DNA from: Candidatus Wildermuthbacteria bacterium
GTDB lineage: Bacteria > Patescibacteriota > Minisyncoccia > Minisyncoccales > UBA10102
Direction of reading: 5' to 3'
Assembly: GCA_016203455.1 (NCBI GenBank)
Contig: JACQMR010000009.1
Span: forward strand, 70,524 to 103,085
DNA length: 32,562 nt
The stretch's first letter is position 1. Each line of letters starts with the position of its first letter. A program made the translations under genes and the position numbers. The notes under the pieces are model-generated. The model searched no databases, was not told the origin of the DNA, and saw nothing but the letters and a program-made list of their open reading frames with translations. This document shows positions 23,280 to 32,548 of the stretch, in pieces.

Positions 23280-23870
23280 ATGATGCTTTTTACTGTGTTT
23301 AATGAAGATAAGGACGAGGCGATACGAGAGGCCGCGCGCGCCCTGCAAAAAGGCATGGTTGTCGTTTGTCCAACAGATACCGTGTATGGATTGCTCGCGG
23401 ACGCGAGAAACAAAAAAGCGGCGCGAAGGATTTTTGTGGTTAAGGGGAGAGAACAAGGGAAAGCATTGCCTATTTTTGTGTCCGGTATGGCCCAGGCAAA
23501 ACGCCTGGCAAAGATTTCAAAAGCGCAAGAAAAAAAAGCGCGGGCGGCATGGCCGGGACGCGTTACTCTTGTGTTTGAAAGCAAGGGGACCTTGCCCAAA
23601 GAAACGGGCACCACAAAAAAGATCGGGTTGCGCATTCCCGCGCACCCCGTGGTTTTAGCAATCATGAAAAAGACGCGCGCGCCTTTGGTTGGAACCTCCG
23701 CCAATGTTTCCGGGTTGCCTTCGTGCCGAAGTTCCGCGGAAGTTTTGGCGCAGTTCGCGGGCAGAAAGAATGTTCCCGATATTGTGCTGGACGCCGGGCT
23801 TTTGCCTTTGCGCAGACCCTCCAAAATTATAGATATTACGGGGAAAAAGCCGGTTGTTCTGCGGAAATAA
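23280..23870 (+). CDS. tsaC: Threonylcarbamoyl-AMP synthase (TsaC/Sua5/YrdC)
   Basis: KGMVVVCPTDTVYGLLADARNKKAARRIFVVKGRE; WPGRVTLVF; APLVGTSANVSG. Confidence 0.92.
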   Translation: MMLFTVFNEDKDEAIREAARALQKGMVVVCPTDTVYGLLADARNKKAARRIFVVKGREQGKALPIFVSGMAQAKRLAKISKAQEKKARAAWPGRVTLVFESKGTLPKETGTTKKIGLRIPAHPVVLAIMKKTRAPLVGTSANVSGLPSCRSSAEVLAQFAGRKNVPDIVLDAGLLPLRRPSKIIDITGKKPVVLRK

Positions 23871-23916
23871 ACCTTTCTTTTCGGCGATATAGGTGATACA
23901 ATCCGCGTATATTGAT

Positions 23917-25248
23917 ATGGACAAAAAGCCGTTAAAAACCGCGGATCCCGCCATATATGATTTGATTCAGGCAGAGCTTTCCCGCAGAAGGACTGTGCTT
24001 GAAATGATTCCGTCAGAAAATCACACTTCTTTGGCCGTGCTTGAGGCATCCGGCTCCATTCTTACGGATAAATATTCAGAAGGGTATCCGGGTAAAAGAT
24101 ATTACGCGGGGAATGAGTATATAGATAAGATTGAAAACCTGGCCATCAGCAGGGCAAAGCAGGCGTTTGGCGTACCCCACGCGAATGTGCAGGCGTATTC
24201 CGGCACCCCGGCAAATTTCGCGGTGCATTTTGCCGTGTGTCAGGCGGGAGACCCTATCATGGGCCAGAATCTTTTGGATGGAGGGCATTTGACGCACGGC
24301 TGGAAAACAAGTTTTTCCGGCGCCTTTTACAAGAGTGTTCAGTATCATGTAAAAGCGGACGGTTATATTGATTTTGACGAGGCGAGAGCGTTGGCAAGAG
24401 AGCATAAGCCAAAACTTATCTGGGTTGGGGCATCCGCGTACGCAAGGCAGTTTCCGTTTAAAGAAATGGCCGAGATCGCAGATGAAGTCGGGGCGTTTCT
24501 TGCCGCCGATATCGCCCATATCGCGGGGCTCGTGCTGGGGGGAGCTCATCCAAGCCCGGTGCCGTACGCGCATATTGTAACCACCACGACACATAAGACA
24601 TTGAGGGGTCCCAGGGGGGCTTTGATCATGGCTACGGAAAAAGGCCTGCAAAAAGATCCCGAGCTTGGAGACAAGATTGATAAGGCGGTGTTCCCGGGTT
24701 TGCAGGGAGGCCCTCATAATCACCAGACAGCCGCAATCGCGGTTGCTTTGGGAGAAGCCATGTGGCCGGATTTTAAGACATACGCTCATCAGGTTGTGAG
24801 CAACGCAAAGGCATTGGCGCAGTCGCTCATGGCGCGCGGGCTCAAGCTGGTTTCCAATGGCACGGATAATCATTTAATGCTTGTTGATCTTACTCCGTTT
24901 GCCAAAGGTTTGGGGGTATTCGCGCAAGACGCTTTAGACAAGGCGGGCATCACGCTCAACAAGAACACGATTCCGCAAGATCCGTCTTCCCCGTTTTATC
25001 CAAGCGGCATACGGCTTGGCACTCCCGCCATTACCACCAGGGGCATGAAAGAAAAAGAGATGGAACAGATTGGCGCGTGGATTGCCGAAGTTGTGCAAGA
25101 AGTGCAGGACCGTCGGCTTCCCGAGACAAAAGAAGAACGGTCTGTGTATTTAAAGCAGTTTGCCCGAGATATCGCGGAAAATGAAAAGCTGAAAGAGATA
25201 AAAAAGAAGGTGGAGGAGTTATGCTCTCAATTCCCGCTTCCTTACTAA
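23917..25248 (+). CDS. glyA: Serine hydroxymethyltransferase
   Basis: MIPSENHTS; LTDKYSEGYPGKRYYAG; VTTTTHKTLRGPRGALI; VFPGLQGGPH. Confidence 0.97.
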   Translation: MDKKPLKTADPAIYDLIQAELSRRRTVLEMIPSENHTSLAVLEASGSILTDKYSEGYPGKRYYAGNEYIDKIENLAISRAKQAFGVPHANVQAYSGTPANFAVHFAVCQAGDPIMGQNLLDGGHLTHGWKTSFSGAFYKSVQYHVKADGYIDFDEARALAREHKPKLIWVGASAYARQFPFKEMAEIADEVGAFLAADIAHIAGLVLGGAHPSPVPYAHIVTTTTHKTLRGPRGALIMATEKGLQKDPELGDKIDKAVFPGLQGGPHNHQTAAIAVALGEAMWPDFKTYAHQVVSNAKALAQSLMARGLKLVSNGTDNHLMLVDLTPFAKGLGVFAQDALDKAGITLNKNTIPQDPSSPFYPSGIRLGTPAITTRGMKEKEMEQIGAWIAEVVQEVQDRRLPETKEERSVYLKQFARDIAENEKLKEIKKKVEELCSQFPLPY

Positions 25249-25374
25249 ATCTTGCAGGCGGATACAAAATTTTAATTTCTAGTTCATTCCATTCTGAATG
25301 CAAAGAAGAAATAAAGTATTGGAGTATTAAGGCATTGATTAGAAATTAAGAATTAGAAATTAGGAATTTTGATC

Positions 25375-26193
25375 ATGGCTGTCATTCTTTCGGGCGACCA
25401 AATCGCAAAAACAGTTCTTGGAGCGCTTGCAAAAAATATTGCGGGAAAGAAACCATTGCTTGCCGTGATTCAGGTTGGCAAGAATCCGGTTTCAGAAAAA
25501 TATGTGGGGGAAAAAGAAAAAATAGCTATTGTTTTGGGAGCTGGGTTTAAGAAGTATGATTTTGCGGAGGATATTCCGCAGGAAGATTTGGAAAAGGAGA
25601 TAGCGGCAATCGGGAAAGACCCCGCGGTTTCCGGAATGATCGTGCAACTGCCTTTGCCGCGGCATATCAGAGCGCAAAAAGCTCTGGATCTGATTCCGGA
25701 AGAAAAAGACGCGGACATTCTTTCTTCCTCTTTATTCGGGAAATTCGCGCTTGGGGAATGTTCCATGCTTCCTCCCACGGTGGAGGCCATAGCTTTGTTG
25801 CTTGAGAAAGCCGGCGTTCATTTGCGCGGAGCAACAGTAGCCGTTGTTGGAGCCGGCAGATTGGTGGGGCTTCCTTTGATATTTTGGCTTATTCGCCAGG
25901 GCGCCACGGTTTTCGTAGCGCACAAAGACACCAAAGACCTGGCAAGCTGTACGCTGTCGGCGGATGTTGTTATTTCCGGAACAGGCAAGGCCGGACTGAT
26001 CACCGGAGGCATGATAAAAGCCGGAGCCGTGGTGATTGACGCAGGCACGAGCGTGGAAGACGGCCAGACCAAAGGCGATGTTGATTTTGCAAGCGTATCA
26101 GAAAAAGCGGGATTTATAACTCCGGTGCCCGGAGGGGTGGGGCCTCTTACCGTGGCCTGCCTTTTTAAGAATCTGTTTTCTTTGCATGAATAG
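25375..26193 (+). CDS. folD: Bifunctional methylenetetrahydrofolate dehydrogenase/cyclohydrolase
   Basis: GMIVQLPLPRHI; PEEKDADIL; LPPTVEAIALLL; VVGAGRLVGLPL; PVPGGVGPLTVACLFKN. Confidence 0.95.
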   Translation: MAVILSGDQIAKTVLGALAKNIAGKKPLLAVIQVGKNPVSEKYVGEKEKIAIVLGAGFKKYDFAEDIPQEDLEKEIAAIGKDPAVSGMIVQLPLPRHIRAQKALDLIPEEKDADILSSSLFGKFALGECSMLPPTVEAIALLLEKAGVHLRGATVAVVGAGRLVGLPLIFWLIRQGATVFVAHKDTKDLASCTLSADVVISGTGKAGLITGGMIKAGAVVIDAGTSVEDGQTKGDVDFASVSEKAGFITPVPGGVGPLTVACLFKNLFSLHE

Positions 26194-26659
26194 CGTCATT
26201 GTTTTTTTCGCGGAACCTTTGGGGTATATACTGCTGGCGTTTCTGCTGGTATTTTTTTGGGAGAATAGAAAAAAATATCCCCGGTTTTTGTTTGAGGCGG
26301 CAAGCGCGGCTTTTCTTTCCCGCGGCGTTGTTACCGAGGCGATCCGTTTTTTCTGGCATAATCCCAGGCCCTTTGTGGAGCAGGGAACCATGCCTTTAAT
26401 AGCCGAGTCGCCGTTGTCGTGGTCGTTTCCTTCGGGACACGCCACATTTTTCTTTGCCCTGGGAGCGGTGTTATACTCGTACAATAAAAAAGCGGGCATC
26501 GCGTTTCTCGCGTTTTCCGGCCTCATGGGAATTGCCCGCGTGCTTGCCGGAGTTCATTGGCCCTTGGACATCGCGGGCGGCGCGGTCATTGGCATGGTTT
26601 CCGGTTTTATTGTGGTGCGATTATTTTGTTCGCGCGGGAATCGTTTTTTTTCGTACTGA
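26186..26659 (+). CDS. PAP2-family phosphatase
   Basis: RFFWHNPRPF; SWSFPSGHATFFFALGAVL; RVLAGVHWPLDIAGGAVIG. Confidence 0.9.
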   Translation: MNSVIVFFAEPLGYILLAFLLVFFWENRKKYPRFLFEAASAAFLSRGVVTEAIRFFWHNPRPFVEQGTMPLIAESPLSWSFPSGHATFFFALGAVLYSYNKKAGIAFLAFSGLMGIARVLAGVHWPLDIAGGAVIGMVSGFIVVRLFCSRGNRFFSY

Positions 26660-26757
26660 TTGCAAGAGAAGATAACGGATGTGCATTTTCGCATTTGCGG
26701 GAAGCGCGAGTCGTTTTGGGCAAAGCACGGGTTTGAGCTTCTTTTTCAATACCTTTT

Positions 26758-26797
26758 GGAAATAAAACAACCCTAACTATGTGAGTCAGGGTTTTAG
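26758..26797 (-). terminator. Intrinsic terminator for the minus-strand gene
   Basis: Minus strand AACCCTGACT-cacat-AGTTAGGGTT-GTTTTATTT. Confidence 0.8.
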
Positions 26798-26811
26798 GGC
26801 TTGCGCGTATG

Positions 26812-27111
26812 TTAAAGCGCGAGGGGGGTTACCAGAAAGACGGTCGCGCCCCAACGGGCCGCGTCTTGCAGTACTGCGACGATTGCCGGATCTTGTTGAG
26901 CCGCGGCGAGGTTTTCTTGCGTCGTTCTGATGGTGACGACGCGCGGATACTCATCTTTACCGATTTGAATTTGTACTTCTACAAGGTTGAGTAGATTTGT
27001 ACGGCGCACATCCAAGATGTGCTGTGGATACCATTCCTCAAACTGCTCCCGGGTTACTCCTTCCGGGAGCCGGTATATTTCCATGAGCGTGATTTCGGGG
27101 TTTCCTGCCAT
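26812..27111 (-). CDS. Small alpha/beta-barrel (EthD-like) protein
   Basis: MAGNPEITLMEIYRLPEGVTREQFEEWYPQHILDVRR...; SD GGAGG; promoter TTGACA (27178-27183) N17 TACTTT. Confidence 0.6.
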   Translation of the reverse strand: MAGNPEITLMEIYRLPEGVTREQFEEWYPQHILDVRRTNLLNLVEVQIQIGKDEYPRVVTIRTTQENLAAAQQDPAIVAVLQDAARWGATVFLVTPLAL

Positions 27112-27207
27112 TCCGTCCGCCTCCTGAATTTTTGGGGTGCAAGAACCTATATTGAAAGTATCTGGAAGCGCAGATCGTGTCAATGTCAAAAAGAAAGCCC
27201 AGAAATC

Positions 27208-27382
27208 CTTAGTCTGCCTTAGTTATCCCCAGCCCTGAACCGATCTCCGATCTGGTTCAGGGCGCAGGATACCAGAGTTGCCTTTGGCAACACGGTACCC
27301 TGTAGTCCCGAACCGTATCCCAAGGCGTACTCTGTTCTATTTTGGGGATTCTGGTTCGGGGACACAGCTTAGGCAGACTAAG
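27208..27382. repeat. Inverted-repeat-bounded structured element (four-way-junction-like)
   Basis: CTTAGTCTGCCTTAG...CTTAGGCAGACTAAG ends with three internal hairpins. Confidence 0.55.
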
Positions 27383-27410
27383 TTTGAATATATTCCGAAA
27401 AAGTTAGTTT

Positions 27411-27497
27411 TGGTGCCCAGGGAGAGAGTTGAACTCTCATGAGGTTGCCCTCGCGGGATTTTGAGTCCCGTGCGTCTGCCAGTTCCGCCACCCGGGC
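27411..27497 (-). tRNA. tRNA-Leu (anticodon CAA), class II, CCA encoded
   Basis: GCCCGGG/CCTGGGC acceptor; CGGGA-CTCAAAA-TCCCG anticodon arm; long variable arm; GAGAG-TTCAACT-CTCTC; ACCA. Confidence 0.95.
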
Positions 27498-27567
27498 AAA
27501 ATAAATACGGAGTCAGTATACTGATATTTTCTTTTTTTGTAAACCGCACCTGCCCCTTTTTGGGCGC

Positions 27568-27614
27568 ATCCTTAACCCCGTTAAGTTATTCACGCCTTAA
27601 CGGGGTTAAGGATT
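27568..27614. repeat. 18-bp inverted repeat ATCCTTAACCCCGTTAAG...CTTAACGGGGTTAAGGAT
   Basis: Perfect arms; 23-nt stretch identical to 2538-2560. Confidence 0.85.
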
Positions 27615-29711
27615 GATGGGTGAGGGTTTGCCGGCAAGACATTCTTTGTTGGAACAAGTGATGGCTTGGCTTTGCCGGCCATCATCCTGAATTTGGTGAA
27701 GGACATCCTTATTTCTGCCTGTTTCAACCATGAGAGAGCCGCATTGCTCGCAGGTTTTTCCGGTTGGTTTTTTCCAGAGGGCAAAGTCGCACTCGGGATA
27801 CGCCGTGCATCCGTAAAAGATCCGCTTTGTTTTTGTTTTGCGGGGAGCGATCTCGCCTTTTTTGCATTTGGGGCATTGAACGCCGAGGGACGCGGTTTTT
27901 TCTTTTTGCATGGACTCGGTAAATTTGCACGCCGGAAACGCGGAACACGCGTAAAACTGGCCGTATCTTCCAAAGCGGGCGAGAAGAGGGGAGTTGCATT
28001 TTGGGCATGTTCTGCCCTCCACTTCTTTGACGGTGTCTTTTTTGGAGACCTCCTCGTATTTTTCTTTGAGTATTTTTTCAAAAGGCATATAGAAATCGCT
28101 TAACATGGGAACCCACTCTTGTTTGCCTTCCGCGATGTTGTCCAGCCGTTCTTCCATGCCCGCGGTGAATTGAATGTCCACTATGGAAGGAAAGTGTTTT
28201 ACCAGCAGGGCGTTTACCGCTTTCCCAAGGTCTGTTGGGAACAGCCGCCTGCGTTCGTCTTTTTCCACATATCCTCTGTCTTGAATGGTTGAGATAATAG
28301 GGGCGTATGTTGAAGGCCTTCCCACGCCGTATTCTTCCAGAGTTTTAATGAGCGTTGCCTCTGTGTATCTGGGAGGGGGTTCGGTAAAATGCTGGCTTCC
28401 TTTGAGATCTTCAAGTTTTAGTATTTCCCCCGTGGTAAGTTCCGGGAGCTCCGCCTCTTCAAATTTCATGGGATATACTTTGAGGAATCCGTCAAATTTC
28501 AGCATTTGTCCTCCCGCTTTGAATGTGTATTCTTTCGCGCTGATTTCCAGAGATGTCGCGTTGAACAACGCCGGATTCATTTGAGAAGCCATGAACCTTT
28601 TCCATATAAGGGTGTAGAGTTTTGCCGTTTGCAAGGGCAGGTTCGCTACTTCCGGAGTTTTGTCTGCAATAGTGGGGCGGATCGCTTCGTGCGCTTCTTG
28701 CGCTCCTTTCGCCTTGCCTTTGAAGACGCGAAATGTTTCGGGCCGGTACTCTTTGCCAAAGGTTTTTTCTATATATGTTTGCGCGGCCGCGAGCGCGGTT
28801 GCAGAGAGATTGAGCGAGTCGGTGCGGTGGTAGGTGATGAGTCCCTGTTCATAGAGCTGTTGGGCAATTTGCATGGTGCGCCTTGCCTGGTATCCCAGCC
28901 GTTGGCCGGCTGTCTGCTGAAGCGTAGAGGTGGTGAATGGCGGCATGGGATTGCGCCGCGTTTCTTTTTGCTGAAGGGTTTCTACTTTATATTCGGCATT
29001 TTTCAGGTCGGCGAGAATACTGTCCGCCTCCTCTTTGTTTTTAATCTCCAGTTTTTCAATTGATTTCCCGTCTTTTTTCGCGAGAACAGAGGTAAAGTTT
29101 TGTACTGCGGTATTTGTATTGTTTGATTTTTTCAGCAGTGCTTCTATGCTCCAGTATTCTTGCGCTTTGAACGCCTGGATTTCTTCTTCTCGGTCTGCGA
29201 TTAAGCGCACGGTTGCCGACTGCACTCTTCCTGCCGAGAGCCCCCGGGCAACTTTTTTCCAGAGAAACGGGGAAAGTTTATATCCTACAAGGCGGTCAAG
29301 AATGCGCCTTGCCTGCTGGGCGTTTACCTGGTTGATGTCCACGGTTCTCGGATGCAGGAGCGCCGCTTCTATTGCCGGTTTTGTGATTTCGTGAAACACG
29401 ATTCGTTCCGCGTCTTTGAGCCCCAGGATTTCAGACAGATGCCAGGCAATGGCCTCGCCTTCTCTGTCTTCATCGGTTGCGAGTATGACTTCGCTTGTTG
29501 TTTTTGCCGCGTTTTTGAGAGCGGTTACCGTTTTTTTGGATTTTGTCGGGATAACATAGGAGGGTTCAAAGTTTTTTTCGGTGTCAACGCCAAGTTTCCC
29601 TTTTGGCAGGTCTCTGATATGGCCGAACGAGGAAAGCACCTTGTATTCTTTGCCCAGAAAGCTTTCAAGCGTTCGCGCTTTCGCTGGCGATTCCACAATA
29701 ATAAGTTTCAT
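27606..29711 (-). CDS. topA: DNA topoisomerase I
   Basis: MKLIIVESPAKARTLESFLG; LATDEDREGEAIAWHL; YHRTDSLNLS; ASTIQ-like YGVGRPSTYAPIISTIQDRGYV; C-terminal zinc ribbons. Confidence 0.96.
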   Translation of the reverse strand: MKLIIVESPAKARTLESFLGKEYKVLSSFGHIRDLPKGKLGVDTEKNFEPSYVIPTKSKKTVTALKNAAKTTSEVILATDEDREGEAIAWHLSEILGLKDAERIVFHEITKPAIEAALLHPRTVDINQVNAQQARRILDRLVGYKLSPFLWKKVARGLSAGRVQSATVRLIADREEEIQAFKAQEYWSIEALLKKSNNTNTAVQNFTSVLAKKDGKSIEKLEIKNKEEADSILADLKNAEYKVETLQQKETRRNPMPPFTTSTLQQTAGQRLGYQARRTMQIAQQLYEQGLITYHRTDSLNLSATALAAAQTYIEKTFGKEYRPETFRVFKGKAKGAQEAHEAIRPTIADKTPEVANLPLQTAKLYTLIWKRFMASQMNPALFNATSLEISAKEYTFKAGGQMLKFDGFLKVYPMKFEEAELPELTTGEILKLEDLKGSQHFTEPPPRYTEATLIKTLEEYGVGRPSTYAPIISTIQDRGYVEKDERRRLFPTDLGKAVNALLVKHFPSIVDIQFTAGMEERLDNIAEGKQEWVPMLSDFYMPFEKILKEKYEEVSKKDTVKEVEGRTCPKCNSPLLARFGRYGQFYACSAFPACKFTESMQKEKTASLGVQCPKCKKGEIAPRKTKTKRIFYGCTAYPECDFALWKKPTGKTCEQCGSLMVETGRNKDVLHQIQDDGRQSQAITCSNKECLAGKPSPINP

Positions 29712-29817
29712 ACTATTTGGTTTATCTATGTATTTGTTCGGGGTGTGTATATTTTTGGCTATCGCGCTTCTCTCCCGCCCCCTCTCTCCAGAACCGCTTG
29801 TCCCCGCCTCCAGCTGG

Positions 29818-29865
29818 CGGGGCAAGCCCCGACGAGTATATCGGGGCAAGCCCCGACGAGCATAT
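29818..29865. repeat. Tandem 24-bp palindrome-containing repeat x2
   Basis: CGGGGCAAGCCCCGACGAGTATAT / CGGGGCAAGCCCCGACGAGCATAT. Confidence 0.9.
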
Positions 29866-30007
29866 AAACTGCTCGGGGCAAACTTGGCTCTCGCCCTGCC
29901 GACCCCTCGTTGCTACTCGGGGACCAAGCTCGGCAGGACTGCGAGGCATTCTTCCGAGATGGAGCGGGAGAACGCGCGCCATAGACAACACGATTAATTA
30001 TTCCAGT

Positions 30008-31957
30008 TTATCGCGCGTGTTTTAATTTTTCCACCGCTTCGCTTAACATTTGGCAGTAGAGATTGAGTCCCAAAGCGTTTACCGAACCGGATTGTTCTTT
30101 GCCCAGAATATTTCCGGCTCCGCGTATTTCCATGTCCCTCAAAGCTATCTTGTATCCCGATCCCAGTCCGGCTTCTCGCAATGCCGACAGGCGAAGCTTT
30201 GCTTTTTCTTGCAGGCGAGAGCCGTAGAGGAAGTACGCGTATGACTGCGCGCTGGATCTGCCCACCCGGCCTCTGATCTGGTAGGCCTGTGAAAGTCCGA
30301 GTTTGGTAGCGTCTTCCACAATGAGCGTGTTGACATTGGGAAGGTCAATGCCGTTTTCAATGATGGTGGTGGCAACCAGAATATCGTACTCTTTATCGCG
30401 GAATCCGTCCATGGTTTTTCTTAATTCTTGCTGGCCGATCTGCCCGTGAATCGCGCGGATTTTTGCTCTGGGGAACAATCGGTTAAGATGTTTCGCAACC
30501 GTATATATGGTTCCTATCCTGTTATGGAGATAGTACACTTGACCTTCGCGGTCAAGTTCTTGCGTTATCGCTTTTTTAATGACGGATTCTTTTCTGCGTT
30601 CCACGAATATTTGAACCGGTATCCTGCCTTGGGGAGCGGTTTGCATGATGCTTAATCCTTTGAGAGACGCCAGGGACATGTACAGAGTTCTTGGTATGGG
30701 GGTGGCGGATAAAGAAAGCGTGTCCATGCCTGTTCTCATCTGGCGGAGTTTTTCTTTTTGCTTTACTCCAAATCGTTGCTCGTCGTCAATCACAAGAAGG
30801 CCCAGGTTTTTAAACTGCACATCGCGGGAAAGCAGGCGGTGGGTGCCTACAATAATGTCTGCCGTGCCTTCCCGTATGTTCTGAAGGGTTTTTTGTTCTT
30901 CTTTCGCGTTTTGCAGGCGCGAAAGAACGGAGATGGTTAGGGGAAGGTCTTTGACCCGTTCCGTAAAATTTTGGAAATGTTGCAGAGCTAAGATTGTGGT
31001 GGGAGAAAGAATTGCCGCCTGGTATCCTTGTTCCACGGCGCGGATCATCGCGCGCAAGGCAATCTCTGTTTTTCCAAAGCCCACATCACCGCATACGATG
31101 CGATCCATTGGCTCTTGTTTTAAGAGGTCGCGTTCAATGTCTTTGAGCGCCTGTATTTGATCCGGGGTTTCTTGATAGGGGAAACTGTGCTGTACGCGCA
31201 GGGTGAGTTCTTCGGGCGGGCCGTACGGCGGCCGGAGAGACACCTCTCTTTGCGCGTACAATTCCAGCAGTTCTTTTGCCGTTTTTTCTATGTCCTCTCG
31301 CACGCGCTTTTTTGTTTTGGTCCACACAGAAGACCCAAGCCGAGATATCGGGGGATCGGCAAACCCCACATAGCGGGAAAGTTTTCTTTCTAGCCCAACC
31401 GGAACAAAGAGCTTGTCTTCTTGCGCATATTGCAGAAGGTAGTATTGAACGCTCCCAATTGACTTAATGCCGGCGAATTTTGCGACTCCGTGGTCTATAT
31501 GCACCAGAAAATCTCCGGGTTTCAGGTCTTGAAGATCGGAAAATGTTTTTTGGGATTGCAGGCGTTTTTTAAGTATGGTTTTCGTTGTTTCTTCGTCCGC
31601 GTTTACCGCGAGTTCTTCCATGGACTCAACGGTATTTCCTAAAAATTCAATTCGCACCGCGTTGGTTTTTGTTATGGGAAATATCTCCAGGGTTCCGCCA
31701 AGCCGCGAGAATTCCCCCGGGTCTCTTACCTGAAATACCTTTTCATACCCGAATTCATCCAGTTTTCGCAATAGGAGGGACAGTCCCTCCTCTGCTCCTT
31801 GCCTAAGATAGAGGGTGTTGTCTTGAAAAAACGACTGGTTTTTTCGCGCTTCCAAGATCTCATCCATGTGTTCTTCAAACCAAACATTGCCCTTTTCCAG
31901 AAAATACGGGTCAATGGAAGTGATAAGCAATCGCGAAAGGAGTTTTGGCCGGTCCAT
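30008..31957 (-). CDS. mfd: Transcription-repair coupling factor, short form
   Basis: CarD-like LKPGDFLVHIDHGVAKFAG; GDVGFGKTEIALRA; VIDDEQRFGVKQKEKL; SATPIPRTLYMS; TTIIENGIDLPNVNTLIV; QIRGRVGRS. Confidence 0.92.
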   Translation of the reverse strand: MDRPKLLSRLLITSIDPYFLEKGNVWFEEHMDEILEARKNQSFFQDNTLYLRQGAEEGLSLLLRKLDEFGYEKVFQVRDPGEFSRLGGTLEIFPITKTNAVRIEFLGNTVESMEELAVNADEETTKTILKKRLQSQKTFSDLQDLKPGDFLVHIDHGVAKFAGIKSIGSVQYYLLQYAQEDKLFVPVGLERKLSRYVGFADPPISRLGSSVWTKTKKRVREDIEKTAKELLELYAQREVSLRPPYGPPEELTLRVQHSFPYQETPDQIQALKDIERDLLKQEPMDRIVCGDVGFGKTEIALRAMIRAVEQGYQAAILSPTTILALQHFQNFTERVKDLPLTISVLSRLQNAKEEQKTLQNIREGTADIIVGTHRLLSRDVQFKNLGLLVIDDEQRFGVKQKEKLRQMRTGMDTLSLSATPIPRTLYMSLASLKGLSIMQTAPQGRIPVQIFVERRKESVIKKAITQELDREGQVYYLHNRIGTIYTVAKHLNRLFPRAKIRAIHGQIGQQELRKTMDGFRDKEYDILVATTIIENGIDLPNVNTLIVEDATKLGLSQAYQIRGRVGRSSAQSYAYFLYGSRLQEKAKLRLSALREAGLGSGYKIALRDMEIRGAGNILGKEQSGSVNALGLNLYCQMLSEAVEKLKHAR

Positions 31958-32014
31958 TCGTTGATAGCATAGGAATATCGCGGGCGGTCGTCAACAACCC
32001 GTAATCCTCTCTCG

Positions 32015-32548
32015 CTATTGCAGTAAAGAGAAGATTGCTTTTGCCGTGGCTTGGATCGCGGTTTGAAGTTGGGGGAGTTCTTCCGCGGCGAATTTTTGCA
32101 AGACAAAGTCCTCAACATTCCCCGGCTTGCCTCCTGACGGGCAAATGCCCACCCGTATTCTGGTGAAATCTTTTGTTCCCAGGTTTTGAATGATGGATTC
32201 CACCCCTTTGTGTCCGGCAGAACCCTTGTTGGATGCGATTTTCATACTGCCAAGAGGGAGATCTATATCGTCGTGAACGAGGAGCAAGTTTTTAGTTTTT
32301 AGTGGGTAGTTTTTAGACAAAGCTCCGACGGAGGAGCCGGAGTTGTTCATAAATGTTTGGGGTTTTGCCAGCAGAACTTTGGCAGGCCCTATGGCTCCTT
32401 CCGAAAGCATCGCCCCGTCTTTTTGAGAAAGCCGAAAGGCGGGGAAATTATACTCTTTTCCAATGGCATCAAGCGCCATAAATCCGGCGTTGTGCCTGGT
32501 GTTTTGATATTCTTTGCCCGGGTTTCCCAGTCCTATGATGATTTGCAT
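32015..32548 (-). CDS. pth: Peptidyl-tRNA hydrolase
   Basis: MQIIIGLGNPGKEYQNTRHNAGFMALD; LAKPQTFMNNSG; VHDDIDLPLGSMKI; GSAGHKGVESII. Confidence 0.95.
   Translation of the reverse strand: MQIIIGLGNPGKEYQNTRHNAGFMALDAIGKEYNFPAFRLSQKDGAMLSEGAIGPAKVLLAKPQTFMNNSGSSVGALSKNYPLKTKNLLLVHDDIDLPLGSMKIASNKGSAGHKGVESIIQNLGTKDFTRIRVGICPSGGKPGNVEDFVLQKFAAEELPQLQTAIQATAKAIFSLLQ

Noticed and set aside
26660-26776. Possible 39-codon ORF from TTG (QEKITDVHFRICGKRESFWAKHGFELLFQYLLEIKQP)
   Set aside because: Protein-like composition but no good start or SD and no family I recognise; may be a gene remnant, too weak to list.
29712-29849. 46-aa N-terminal extension of TopA
   Set aside because: Translates repeat DNA; canonical TopA starts at MKLIIVESPAKA (29711).
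29818-29865. CRISPR array
   Set aside because: Two adjacent palindromic units without spacers and no cas genes; a tandem/REP-like repeat fits better.
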